This document shows, piece after piece, positions 54,155 through 62,391 of a DNA stretch of 64,000 nt. Position 1 is the stretch's first letter, and each line of letters opens with the position of its first letter. Position numbers and translations under genes: made by a program. The notes under the pieces are model-generated. The model was given only the letters and a program-made list of their open reading frames with translations. It did not search any database and had not been told where the DNA came from. The stretch comes from Alkaliphilus sp. NP8 (GTDB taxonomy: Bacteria; Bacillota; Clostridia; Peptostreptococcales; Natronincolaceae): positions 29,116-93,115 of the forward strand of contig JADWMM010000030.1 of NCBI GenBank assembly GCA_015978205.1, read 5' to 3'.

Positions 54155-55306
54155 CTAATTGTTATTTAATAAATTAACAGTAATCTTAGTTCCTCTATTT
54201 TTTATACTTTTTATTTCAAAAGTTCCATTTAACAGTTCAACTCTTTCTCTCATATTTAATAACCCAAATCCACTTAACGATTTATCTTCAGCTTCTGTTT
54301 GTGCAATATCAAATCCTTTACCATTATCATCTACTAATAAGCTTATCTTTCTTTTGGTTATTTCTAGCTTTATTTTAACAAGACTAGCACACGAATGCTT
54401 TTCAATATTATTTAATGATTCTTGTATTATTCTAAACAAAGTAATATTTTTAATTCTGTCTTCTATTTCTATTTTTGATAATACAACAAAGTCAACCTTT
54501 ATATTAGTATTATTTTCAAAATTACTTATATATCTTTTAATAGTAGGGATTAATCCAATATCATCTAAAGCCATAGGATGTAAATTATAGATAGTTCCTC
54601 TAATATCTTTTATACTACTCCTTAGAATTTTTTTCAGCTCTTCTATTTCAAATTTAGCTTTAGTTATATCAATATCTAATAATTTTTGACAAACTTCTGT
54701 TTTAATAACAGCGTTGGTCAAATTTTGCGCTGGTCCATCATGAATATCTCTTGCTATTCTTTGTCGCTCTTCTTCTTGAGCTTGTATAATTCTTTTTCCT
54801 AAAATACTTTTCTGACTCATATCTTCGTATTTATCAGATATATTTTCTAAATCATTACTTAAAAAATCAAAAGCAGAGCTAACTTTTAAAATTAAGTTTT
54901 CTGATTTAAGCAAAATATCATGTGTGTTTTTTAATCTTAATTCTAAATCTGTTCTTCTTTTAATTAATTCTTTTTCTTCTTGTTTTTTTAAAACTAGCTT
55001 TACTTGAAGTTTACTAGCATTTTCATATGCTTTTTTTATATCATCCTCTGCATGACTCGAAAAGTTTTTACTTACATTTAACAGTACTTTTCTACTTATT
55101 TTTTCTTGATACTCCAGCACTTCTACTTCTTTAATTAAAATTTTAACTTTTTTTTGAAATTCTACTAATTCTTTTCTTAAATTATTATATTCATTTCTTG
55201 ACGCTTCAGAAATTTCAAAGATTTCTTTTTTACTTTCTTCTATAGAGTCCATTATTTTTTTTAATACATTAGTAATTTTTTCCTCTTTTTTATTTATGTT
55301 CTGCAA
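54155..55306 (-). CDS. degS: Sensor histidine kinase, DegS type
   Basis: A soluble 383-residue kinase: a long N-terminal coiled coil (about 1-170), a HisKA_3 dimerisation domain with phospho-His in RIARDIHDGPAQNL, and an HATPase domain with the N box NIEKH and G boxes DNGKGFD and GFGLLNMRE. No membrane helix, as in DegS. The start is TTG behind AGGGGTG at about 10 bases, so a slightly later start is possible. Confidence 0.92.
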   Translation of the reverse strand: MQNINKKEEKITNVLKKIMDSIEESKKEIFEISEASRNEYNNLRKELVEFQKKVKILIKEVEVLEYQEKISRKVLLNVSKNFSSHAEDDIKKAYENASKLQVKLVLKKQEEKELIKRRTDLELRLKNTHDILLKSENLILKVSSAFDFLSNDLENISDKYEDMSQKSILGKRIIQAQEEERQRIARDIHDGPAQNLTNAVIKTEVCQKLLDIDITKAKFEIEELKKILRSSIKDIRGTIYNLHPMALDDIGLIPTIKRYISNFENNTNIKVDFVVLSKIEIEDRIKNITLFRIIQESLNNIEKHSCASLVKIKLEITKRKISLLVDDNGKGFDIAQTEAEDKSLSGFGLLNMRERVELLNGTFEIKSIKNRGTKITVNLLNNN

Positions 55307-55417
55307 TTATTTTAACACCCCTATCACTATTGAAACAAATTCTACATAGTATGACAAGTTTCCTCTTTTTTTGTTAATATTTTTTAATTTAATACAAAAT
55401 TATTTTAAGATAAATAA

Positions 55418-55439
55418 AAAGGACCTATTCAGATCCTTT
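55418..55439 (-). terminator. Terminator after the 157-residue secreted protein gene
   Basis: AAAGGAcCT/AGaTCCTTT hairpin followed by TTATTTATC on the minus strand, upstream of degS. Confidence 0.65.
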
Positions 55440-55449
55440 CGTTTGCTTA

Positions 55450-55923
55450 TTATTTCCTTATTTCATAATCGCTTAAAAACCATTTACCTTTATTTTTTTT
55501 CATTTCAACAGTATATCTTAATTTTTCTTCATAAGTTTCTGAATAATCTAGAACCGTCCATATAACAACAGTATCTAACGTTACAACATCTTCATTATTC
55601 TTAATAATAGAAATATCTTTAATAAATACACTTGAAATTTGTTCAAAAGACATAGGATCCTTTATCATCTTTTCAAACATTTTAACATCTGACTTCAGTA
55701 ATGGATCAGCAATAAAAGTTTCTAATTCATCTTCTATTTTATCAACAGATGTATATTCTCCATTTAGAAATTGATTCCACACTTTACTTCGCTCTTTAAA
55801 AGCCTGCTGTACATGTTGTTGTATTTTTTCTTCAAGAGCTTCGTTATTATATGATGCAAATATAACATTTTGATATGAAATAATAATAAAAAGAAATGAA
55901 AATATAACCAAAACTTTCTTCAT
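55450..55923 (-). CDS. Hypothetical secreted protein, NTF2-like fold suspected
   Basis: I do not recognise a family. The 157 residues have a signal peptide (1-22, cleavage after about VIFASYN), then a helix and a curved sheet ending LDTVVIWTVLDYSETYEEKL...WFLSDYEIRK, a pattern like NTF2-like/IMS lipid-binding domains. It is exported, not lipidated (no lipobox Cys). ATG behind AGGAGG. Confidence 0.55.
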   Translation of the reverse strand: MKKVLVIFSFLFIIISYQNVIFASYNNEALEEKIQQHVQQAFKERSKVWNQFLNGEYTSVDKIEDELETFIADPLLKSDVKMFEKMIKDPMSFEQISSVFIKDISIIKNNEDVVTLDTVVIWTVLDYSETYEEKLRYTVEMKKNKGKWFLSDYEIRK

Positions 55924-56084
55924 ATTTTTCCTCCTTTGTTTATAATCGTATTTATATCAACTATTATAAACAAAGGATATTGCAAAATTTAGTTCTTTTT
56001 AGAATATAATTTAAGTTTTTATAAACATCTTATGCCATTTTAAGATACGCATCTACAATATAATTTAGAATTTGTTATTAAATA

Positions 56085-56534
56085 TTAAATTGATGCTATT
56101 TGTTCTCTTTCAGAATTACTTAAAAGATTTTCTAAATCTAATATAATAACCATTCGATCATTAAGTTTACCTATTCCACCAATAAACTTGGTATTAGAAT
56201 CAATAATAATAGCAGGCGCATTTTCTACATTTTTATCATCTATTGGTACTACTTGTGAAGCATCATCCACTAAAAGTCCGATCTGTTTATCTTCTAATCC
56301 AAATATTATAAATCTAGTGTTATCAGTTATAGAAGTTGAGGATATATTGAATTTTTTGTGTAAATCTATAACTGGAACAATATCACCTCTATAATTTATT
56401 ATACCTTTAATAAAATCTGGTGAATTAGGAACCTCAGAACAGTCTGTATATTCAATGATTTCTTTTACATTCATTATATCTATACCATACTCATTATCAT
56501 TTAATTTAAAAATAACATATTGTCTTTCTGCCAT
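56085..56534 (-). CDS. cheW: Chemotaxis adaptor CheW, orphan
   Basis: The 149 residues form a CheW domain (MAERQYVIFKLNDNEYGIDI, FIKGIINYRGDIVPVIDLHKKF, KQIGLLVDDA). CheW links chemoreceptors to CheA. No cheA, receptor or flagellar gene is near, so it acts with partners encoded elsewhere. It is 21 bp from the DUF896 gene. Confidence 0.93.
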   Translation of the reverse strand: MAERQYVIFKLNDNEYGIDIMNVKEIIEYTDCSEVPNSPDFIKGIINYRGDIVPVIDLHKKFNISSTSITDNTRFIIFGLEDKQIGLLVDDASQVVPIDDKNVENAPAIIIDSNTKFIGGIGKLNDRMVIILDLENLLSNSEREQIASI

Positions 56535-56555
56535 TAGTTATTCCCCCTCTATAAC

Positions 56556-56726
56556 CTAATCAACTAATTCAATATTATCTAATTGTTTTCTAAAAGACTT
56601 TTTAAAGGATTTGATATATTCTTTTCGCAATTTCTCCTGTTCCTCTTTTTCTGCTTTACTTAATGCTCTTTCTTTAGATAGTTTTGATAATTCATTAATT
56701 CTATTGATTTTTTCTTTTGATAACAT
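56556..56726 (-). CDS. DUF896 (UPF0291/YnzC-like) small protein
   Basis: A 56-residue helical protein, MLSKEKINRINELSKLSKER then EEQEKLRKEYIKSFK, which is the DUF896 signature. Bacillus YnzC is the known relative and forms a helical hairpin. Role unknown. ATG at 56726 behind AGGAGTG. It precedes cheW on the same strand. Confidence 0.85.
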   Translation of the reverse strand: MLSKEKINRINELSKLSKERALSKAEKEEQEKLRKEYIKSFKKSFRKQLDNIELVD

Positions 56727-56830
56727 TTAAAACACTCCTAGAACTTTTATATAGTATTTTACAAATTAATATTTATTTTATTATATCATAAGAATTCTTT
56801 AAGTTTAAGCTGATATTTATTTAATTAATA

Positions 56831-57667
56831 TTATTCCTCTGATTTAATTTCTTCTTTTAACTGTGATTTAATATTATCTTCTATTTTTTTATCATTATGT
56901 AATTTATTATCTTCATTCAACTTATTATCTTTATTTAATGACTCTTTTATATTTTTATCTTTATCAACTGTTTCTTTATTCATACTATTTACTATTTGAA
57001 ACATTTGTATCATTCGGGTTAAAGACTCTTTTTTTTCTTCATCTACTAAAGGTTCTATCAGTTTAACAATATCCATTTCATCAAAACTATCTTTGTTTTT
57101 TAAGTTACCTATTAAACTTATAACCGATATTAGTTTTTTTAATTCATGTGCCTTAACTTTTATTTCATTATCTAATAATGGTTCAAATACATCTATGTAT
57201 TGACTTATATTTGCTACAGCAGTATTTTCCTTTGATACACTCTGTATTTTGTTTAACCTATCTTCTAATGTTTTTATTTTAAAGTCAAAGTCTACAGCTT
57301 TATGTACTAATACTTTCTTTTCATCTTCAAGAAATTCACTTATATCCATTAGCATATTTCGTTTTCTATCTTCTACACTAAGAGAAGAATACTTTACTCC
57401 GGCCGATGCTATCTTAGGAGGATCCATAAGAATCTTTATATTTCTAATAATATGAATTAAAGTTTCAGCACTTTGAAGAACATATTGTTCATCAGAATTC
57501 ATATAACCTTTTATTCTATTAAGAAACTTTACTTTTTTATCTAAATCAATTATATCCATTTCTTTAACATTCATTTTTTTAGTATCATTATTAGATATAA
57601 AAATTAAGAATAGAAAAAAAAGCAACCAATTTTCTTGAATTAATAAGTTTTGCTCCTGTTTTTTCAT
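56831..57667 (-). CDS. Hypothetical helical protein with low-complexity tail
   Basis: I do not recognise a family. The 278 residues have a short hydrophobic N-terminal segment (about 12-25), a helical body, and a Lys/Asp/Asn-rich tail (about 230-278) with repeating NKDNKLNEDNK units. Two copies of a motif (F/I)EPL(L/V)D.E occur (FEPLLDNE, IEPLVDEE), a related IKPLLNQE is in the divergent neighbour. ATG behind GGAGAG. Confidence 0.55.
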   Translation of the reverse strand: MKKQEQNLLIQENWLLFFLFLIFISNNDTKKMNVKEMDIIDLDKKVKFLNRIKGYMNSDEQYVLQSAETLIHIIRNIKILMDPPKIASAGVKYSSLSVEDRKRNMLMDISEFLEDEKKVLVHKAVDFDFKIKTLEDRLNKIQSVSKENTAVANISQYIDVFEPLLDNEIKVKAHELKKLISVISLIGNLKNKDSFDEMDIVKLIEPLVDEEKKESLTRMIQMFQIVNSMNKETVDKDKNIKESLNKDNKLNEDNKLHNDKKIEDNIKSQLKEEIKSEE

Positions 57668-57828
57668 TATTTCTCTCCTTTCAAATTTAACCTATTATAT
57701 AGTATATGTATATTCTTCTTAATATGTTTTATTAATCTTTAAATTATAAATTTAGTGGCAAAATCTAAAATAGTTGCATACTTATATACAGAAAAGTATT
57801 TGTAAAATATATTAAGAGGGGGAGAAAA

Positions 57829-58116
57829 ATGAATTCAAAAAAATTAAATGAATTATTAAGAGCTTATAAATCTGGTGACTATAATAAGTTACAAGAAGTA
57901 AAAAGCATGGTTTCAGATGAAGAGTATCAAAGGGCTCTTGAATTATTTAACCAATATAGCGATAAATCAGAAGACGATATTTTAAGAGAACTATCTAAAC
58001 TAAAAGAGACAGTACCTAATCATGAAGAAATGATAGAAAGAATAAAACCACTTTTAAATCAGGAGCAGTTAAGTAAATTAGATAAGGTTTTAGAATATTT
58101 AAATAATCAAGAATAA
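57829..58116 (+). CDS. Hypothetical helical protein, 95 residues
   Basis: I do not recognise a family. A fully helical, charged, soluble protein, MNSKKLNELLRAYKSGDYNK to LLNQEQLSKLDKVLEYLNNQE. ATG behind AGAGGGGGAG. Divergently transcribed from the 278-residue protein and sharing its PL(L/V)(D/N).E motif, so the two may be functionally linked. Strong palindromic terminator follows. Confidence 0.6.
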   Translation: MNSKKLNELLRAYKSGDYNKLQEVKSMVSDEEYQRALELFNQYSDKSEDDILRELSKLKETVPNHEEMIERIKPLLNQEQLSKLDKVLEYLNNQE

Positions 58117-58121
58117 AAAAC

Positions 58122-58153
58122 AAAATAGGGACCAGTATACTGGTCCCTATTTT
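58122..58153. terminator. 32-bp perfect palindrome, bidirectional terminator
   Basis: AAAATAGGGACCAGTA and exact complement with T-run on both 3' sides, between the convergent 95-residue protein and MarR genes. Confidence 0.88.
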
Positions 58154-58161
58154 TTAGCAAT

Positions 58162-58617
58162 TTATATTCTATTCATGTCTTCCACTGTATTTTTATAAAT
58201 CTTAGATATTCCATCTAAGATAAATCCTCTGTCTTTTTTATCTACTTCACTAAGTACATCAGCTAAATAACTTCGTCTCGCATGTAAAACTTTACTTATT
58301 AATTTATGACCATCTTCCATTACTTGAACCCGAACTACTCTTCTATCTTCATCATCCCTAACTCTTTTAACCAAATTGCTTTTTTCCATTCTGTCTACTA
58401 AATCAGTTATTGTACTACAAGCTAGAAACATTTTACTGCTTAATTCACCTATAGTCATATTTTTATTATTTATTAAATGTTGTAAGGCTTCAAATTGAGG
58501 AGGTGTAATAGAAAAGTCTGTTAGAATCTCCCTTCCTTTTTGTTTAATAATAGTACATAGGTGTCTCAGTTCCTTTTCTATCTCTATAATATTATCATCA
58601 TAATTAGCACTTACCAT
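58162..58617 (-). CDS. MarR family transcriptional regulator
   Basis: The 151-residue winged-helix protein has the MarR core (TPPQFEALQHLINNKNMTIGEL, STITDLVDRMEKSNLVKRVRDDEDRR). Such repressors respond to phenolic or lipid ligands. No drug-efflux gene is adjacent; the next gene on this strand, upstream, is the lipid kinase. ATG behind AGGAGG. Confidence 0.92.
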   Translation of the reverse strand: MVSANYDDNIIEIEKELRHLCTIIKQKGREILTDFSITPPQFEALQHLINNKNMTIGELSSKMFLACSTITDLVDRMEKSNLVKRVRDDEDRRVVRVQVMEDGHKLISKVLHARRSYLADVLSEVDKKDRGFILDGISKIYKNTVEDMNRI

Positions 58618-58747
58618 ATTAAAGTTTACCTCCTATTTAAATCAGTCATTAGATTTTACTATGTTTTGTTAATTTATATATATATACTTTAAAATTCTCT
58701 TATGTATTTTTTGCATTTCAAATTTAAACTTTACTTTAAAAACGAAA

Positions 58748-59650
58748 TTAATATTTAAATGTTTCAGGAATTATTAATTCAGCAACTTTTTTCTTAATTT
58801 TAAACTCCATAGGTAATTTTTCAAATTGTTCACCATCTAAATCCACATATATATTCTCATCACATTCAATTTTCAACTCATCCACTTGAATATACTGTAA
58901 ATTAGAATCTTTAGTATGACTTCCAATTAAAGTCTTAAAAAAAATTCTTGCAACTTCAATAAACTGACTTTTCTCTACAATTAATAAATCAAATTTACCA
59001 TCATTTATTTTAGCTTTTGGAGCAATATATGAAAACCCTCCAACAGAGGCACTATTAGCTAAAATAAAAAATAAAACTTCTTTTCTTATTTCATATTCTC
59101 CAATTTTTATATTCATTTTTACAGGTTTAAATATTTGTTTTGGCAATTCACTTATACCTTTTAGGTAATATGCAAATTTTCCTAATACAGTTTTAGACTC
59201 AGCAGAAACCTTATAAGCTACATCCGACAAAAGTCCTGCTGCTGCAACATTTAAAAAATATCTCTCACCAGCTACCCCAACATCCGTTTTAATAGTATTT
59301 TCTTTCATAATTAATTTACTAAACCCTTCCATAGATCGAGGAACTTTTAAATAAGTAGCAAAATCATTTACAGTTCCTGCTGGATAAATTGCTAATTTAG
59401 GTTTATGAGAATTTATCATAATACCATTTATTATTTCATTAACTGTACCATCTCCTCCTATTGATACAATTATATCATAGTTGTCTTTACAAGCTTTAGA
59501 TGCAGCATTTGTAGCATCAAATTGTTTTTCAGTTTTAAATATATCCACAAAATAATTATTTTCTCTTAAAATTTGTGATAATTTAGGTACATTCTTTTGA
59601 GCTATTTGCCTTCCTGAATTAGGGTTATAAATTATTTTTACCTTTTTCAT
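58748..59650 (-). CDS. YegS/BmrU-type lipid kinase (diacylglycerol kinase catalytic domain)
   Basis: The 300-residue protein shows YNPNSG at the N-terminus, SIGGDGTVNEIING (nucleotide site) and AIYPAGTVNDFAT, the DAGK_cat signatures. It phosphorylates a lipid alcohol such as diacylglycerol at the membrane. Its own DAG/undecaprenol substrate is not resolved by sequence. ATG behind AAAGGGG. Confidence 0.92.
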   Translation of the reverse strand: MKKVKIIYNPNSGRQIAQKNVPKLSQILRENNYFVDIFKTEKQFDATNAASKACKDNYDIIVSIGGDGTVNEIINGIMINSHKPKLAIYPAGTVNDFATYLKVPRSMEGFSKLIMKENTIKTDVGVAGERYFLNVAAAGLLSDVAYKVSAESKTVLGKFAYYLKGISELPKQIFKPVKMNIKIGEYEIRKEVLFFILANSASVGGFSYIAPKAKINDGKFDLLIVEKSQFIEVARIFFKTLIGSHTKDSNLQYIQVDELKIECDENIYVDLDGEQFEKLPMEFKIKKKVAELIIPETFKY

Positions 59651-59688
59651 AATAATACCCCTTTCAAATTTATTACATTTTTAATTAT

Positions 59689-61179
59689 TTATAAAATAGG
59701 TTTATATATATTCTTAATTTTTTCTTTTTCAACTTTGTTATTTATTAGGTTATTAATAATATTGCTTAGTATTGATATTCCTTTATCTATTTCATCATTA
59801 TTGACAGATGCTATGCTTAATCTAAAGTGATTATCATCATGATTGTGAATAAAAAATAAATTCCCAGGAGCGAAAGCAACATTTTTATTAATAGCTTGCT
59901 CATAAAAATGTTTCAACGAAATTTCTTTCGGTAGTTTAAACCAGAAATTAACTCCTCCTTTAGGATATATATATTTAACTTCTGGAGGCATGTATTTTTT
60001 AACACTTCCAACCATAGTATCAAATCCACTTTTGTACTTTTCTTCCATGTATTTAATATGTTCTTTCCATGTCCCTCTAGAAAAATAAAGTTCTAAAGCC
60101 CTTTGTAAAAGGCCAGACGTAGAAATATCAGATAAATGCTTTGCAAAAATCAAATTATCATAAAAAATAGATGGAGCTACTAAAAAACCTAACCTTAATC
60201 CAGGCATAAATATTTTCGAAAAGCTTTTTACATATATAACCAACTCATTATTAAGATCTAAACTTTTTAATGTAGTATTATCCCGTGAATAAAAGTTCAA
60301 ATCACTTAAATAGTCATCTTCTACTATATATACTTTGTATTTTTTACAAAGCTTAATAACTTCTTCTTTTTTATTAATACTATAAGATATCCCTGTAGGG
60401 TTTTGAAAATTAGGCATTAAATATATGAATTTAGGTTTAAAAATTTGAATTTTTTTTTCTAAATTCTTAAGATCAATTCCATCCTCTAACAAATTAACGT
60501 CTATAATTTTAGCTCCTCTAGACTTAAAAGAAGCTATTGCTCCAGTATATGAAGGGCTTTCAACTATAACTGTATCTCCATAATTTAGTAGAGCTTTAGC
60601 AATAATATCTATTCCTTGCTGAGCACCTGAAATAATCTGCAAATTATCTATATCTGTAATTATATTATATCCTTTTATATACTCTACTAACGTTTTTCGC
60701 AAAGGCAAATACCCTTGACTTTGTTGATAATCAAAAGCCCTACCTTTATCTCTATCTAAAACTTCATTTAAAACCTGTTTAAAATCATCTACAGGAAATA
60801 ATTCTGCCATAGGAGTAGCACTTGCAAAATTAATCATATTGCCTTTAACTTGTATCTGTCCCTGTTCTATGAGAGAAAGTGAACTAACTCTTTCTTTTTC
60901 CTGCTCGTTCCTTGAAATATATGTAATAAAATCTGATGAAATATAAGTGCCACTTCCAATTTTTTTATAAACCAATCCTTCTTCTTCCAATATATGGTAT
61001 GATTTTACCACAGTAACATTATTAATGTCCAATAATTGTGCTAATTTGCGAATAGGTGGTAATTTTTCATCTTTATTAAGTTTCCCCTCAATAATAAGAT
61101 TTTTTATTTCTTTATAAAGTTGAACATATAAATGTTCTCTTTTATCTTTATATATTTTAATATTTTCAAACTTTTTCAT
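59689..61179 (-). CDS. MocR-type regulator: GntR HTH fused to a PLP aminotransferase
   Basis: The 496 residues have a GntR winged HTH (1-80; LYKEIKNLIIEGKLNKDEKLPPIRKLA) and a fold-type I aminotransferase domain (from about 115) with the PLP lysine in YVKSFSKIFMPGLRLG. MocR proteins regulate amino-acid, vitamin B6 or GABA genes. The neighbours (lipid kinase, small helical protein) do not reveal its target. No PdxST genes are present. Confidence 0.93.
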   Translation of the reverse strand: MKKFENIKIYKDKREHLYVQLYKEIKNLIIEGKLNKDEKLPPIRKLAQLLDINNVTVVKSYHILEEEGLVYKKIGSGTYISSDFITYISRNEQEKERVSSLSLIEQGQIQVKGNMINFASATPMAELFPVDDFKQVLNEVLDRDKGRAFDYQQSQGYLPLRKTLVEYIKGYNIITDIDNLQIISGAQQGIDIIAKALLNYGDTVIVESPSYTGAIASFKSRGAKIIDVNLLEDGIDLKNLEKKIQIFKPKFIYLMPNFQNPTGISYSINKKEEVIKLCKKYKVYIVEDDYLSDLNFYSRDNTTLKSLDLNNELVIYVKSFSKIFMPGLRLGFLVAPSIFYDNLIFAKHLSDISTSGLLQRALELYFSRGTWKEHIKYMEEKYKSGFDTMVGSVKKYMPPEVKYIYPKGGVNFWFKLPKEISLKHFYEQAINKNVAFAPGNLFFIHNHDDNHFRLSIASVNNDEIDKGISILSNIINNLINNKVEKEKIKNIYKPIL

Positions 61180-61287
61180 GTATTATCAACATCCCCTAAA
61201 TCCTTAGTACTTATATTATATCAGCTTATTTCATTATTGCTAGTACGCTAATTATTAAAAAACGTTCAAAAAATTATATTCTCATAA

Positions 61288-61312
61288 AAAAAAGCATCTC
61301 AAATGCTTTTTT
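61288..61312 (-). terminator. Second hairpin downstream of the 63-residue protein
   Basis: AAAAAAGCAT/ATGCTTTTTT hairpin with T-run on both strands; it follows the hairpin at 61335-61352 on the minus strand and may be a back-up terminator. Confidence 0.6.
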
Positions 61313-61334
61313 GGTAGAGTTCAATAAAAAAACA

Positions 61335-61352
61335 AGGCACGTATCCGTGCCT
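61335..61352 (-). terminator. Terminator of the 63-residue protein gene
   Basis: AGGCACG/CGTGCCT hairpin followed by TGTTTTTTTATTG on the minus strand. Confidence 0.8.
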
Positions 61353-61356
61353 ATTA

Positions 61357-61548
61357 TTAATCTCTTCTATATTTATCTGCTAATTTTTGCAATTCTCTAG
61401 CTTGCTCCCCTGCTGTTTCAGCAAAATTTTTAAATGTAGATGCTACTTCGCTATCTTCAGTTTGCTTTGATAACATTTCGAAATCTCTAACCATCTCCTG
61501 AGTATCTAAAAGTTTCTTTGTAACCATATCTTTAGTGTTTAAGTTCAT
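61357..61548 (-). CDS. Hypothetical small helical protein, 63 residues
   Basis: I do not recognise a family. The sequence MNLNTKDMVTKKLLDTQEMV continues as one long amphipathic helical pair with Gln, Glu and Lys, like small ferritin-like or spore-coat-type helical proteins; this is only a resemblance. ATG behind AAAGGAGGTG. Strong terminators downstream make it a single-gene unit. Confidence 0.6.
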   Translation of the reverse strand: MNLNTKDMVTKKLLDTQEMVRDFEMLSKQTEDSEVASTFKNFAETAGEQARELQKLADKYRRD

Positions 61549-61628
61549 AATAACACCTCCTTTTATTATTATTTTGCTAATTTCTATTTAAATTATGTAT
61601 CAAAAAATACTTTTGTATAAAAATATTA

Positions 61629-61656
61629 AAGACCCTATCTAATCAGATAGAGTCTT
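61629..61656 (-). terminator. Terminator of the Cys-rich peptide gene
   Basis: AAGACcCTATCT/AGATAGaGTCTT hairpin followed by TAATATTTTT on the minus strand, 25 bp past the stop. Confidence 0.7.
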
Positions 61657-61680
61657 GTTTAATTAAAAATGAATTTTTTT

Positions 61681-61821
61681 TTATCCTTCTTGCGAAAAAT
61701 TATTTTCATACATTTGACATTCATCTAGCGTACATGTATTAACAACACAGTGCATGCACGTATACGCACCACATCCCCGTTTTTCCTTTAATCCGATCTC
61801 TTGTCTTCTTTCTTCTTTCAT
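61681..61821 (-). CDS. Cys-rich 46-residue peptide
   Basis: A short gene with ATG at 61821 behind AAAGGAGG. The peptide is MKEERRQEIGLKEKRGCGAY followed by TCMHCVVNTCTLDECQMYEN and a short tail. Five cysteines (17, 22, 25, 30, 35) give the pattern C-x4-C-x2-C-x4-C-x4-C, suggesting metal or iron-sulfur binding. No family is recognised; SCIFF is excluded by pattern and context. It has its own terminator and lies upstream, on the same strand, of the 63-residue gene and downstream of a zinc-ribbon gene. Confidence 0.7.
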   Translation of the reverse strand: MKEERRQEIGLKEKRGCGAYTCMHCVVNTCTLDECQMYENNFSQEG

Positions 61822-61866
61822 ATTATATTCCTCCTTTCAATTTTATGTTTTGTAATTTTATTATAC

Positions 61867-61899
61867 AATAATTTCATTTGTTTGTCAAATGAAATTATT
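61867..61899 (+). terminator. Plus-oriented terminator between two minus-strand genes
   Basis: AATAATTTCATTTG/CAAATGAAATTATT stem (14 bp, 5-base loop) followed by GTTTTTTTTT on the plus strand. On the minus strand the tail is poor in T. No plus-strand gene lies just upstream of it. Confidence 0.55.
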
Positions 61900-61917
61900 G
61901 TTTTTTTTTATTCATTC

Positions 61918-62160
61918 TCACATTTTAATTTCATTTATAGTTATTTCTTTATCCTCTCTACAATTAGCACAGTGGAATATATGAACGCACCTATTATTCT
62001 CTACACCATCCATTTTTTTAGTTATATTTTGAGATAAGTACGGGCTGTAATCGTCAAAATAGTCTTGAACTGCTCCTCTAGCATCCATTTGACCACCGCA
62101 TTCTGAACATTTCACCACATAACTAGCCATTCCATTACAAATAGGACAAACTAAATCCAT
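61918..62160 (-). CDS. Small zinc-ribbon protein
   Basis: The 80 residues hold two likely metal sites: CPIC (5-8) with CSEC (18-21), and a C-terminal cluster C58, H63, C64, C67 (HCANC). The middle has an acidic Tyr/Asp-rich segment (QDYFDDYSPYLSQNI). Such small zinc-ribbon proteins of clostridia have no assigned function. ATG behind GGAGG. It is upstream of the Cys-rich peptide gene on the same strand, separated by 96 bp. Confidence 0.75.
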   Translation of the reverse strand: MDLVCPICNGMASYVVKCSECGGQMDARGAVQDYFDDYSPYLSQNITKKMDGVENNRCVHIFHCANCREDKEITINEIKM

Positions 62161-62391
62161 ATAATTACCTCCTAATATTTAATAATCTATTCTTAACTAA
62201 TCTTTAAATATATTTTATGTTTTTTCAAAAAAAATAAACAAGTCATTCTTCTTTAAACTTGAATTAGTTAAAATCGCTAATTATTAAGTTGTTTAAATAC
62301 AATATTTATAATTCTTTTAGTAATAAACGTTTTTAATATTAAATATATATGAATATAAAAGAAGATTAGTTTGCAGAACGGAGGTAATTTA

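Noticed and set aside
57001..57200. Repeat array or CRISPR-like structure in the low-complexity region near 57 kb
   Set aside because: The repeats are in the protein tail (Lys/Asp/Asn codons), irregular and without spacers.
61681..61821. Cys-rich peptide as the SCIFF RiPP precursor
   Set aside because: Only five cysteines with different spacing and no radical-SAM maturase next to it.
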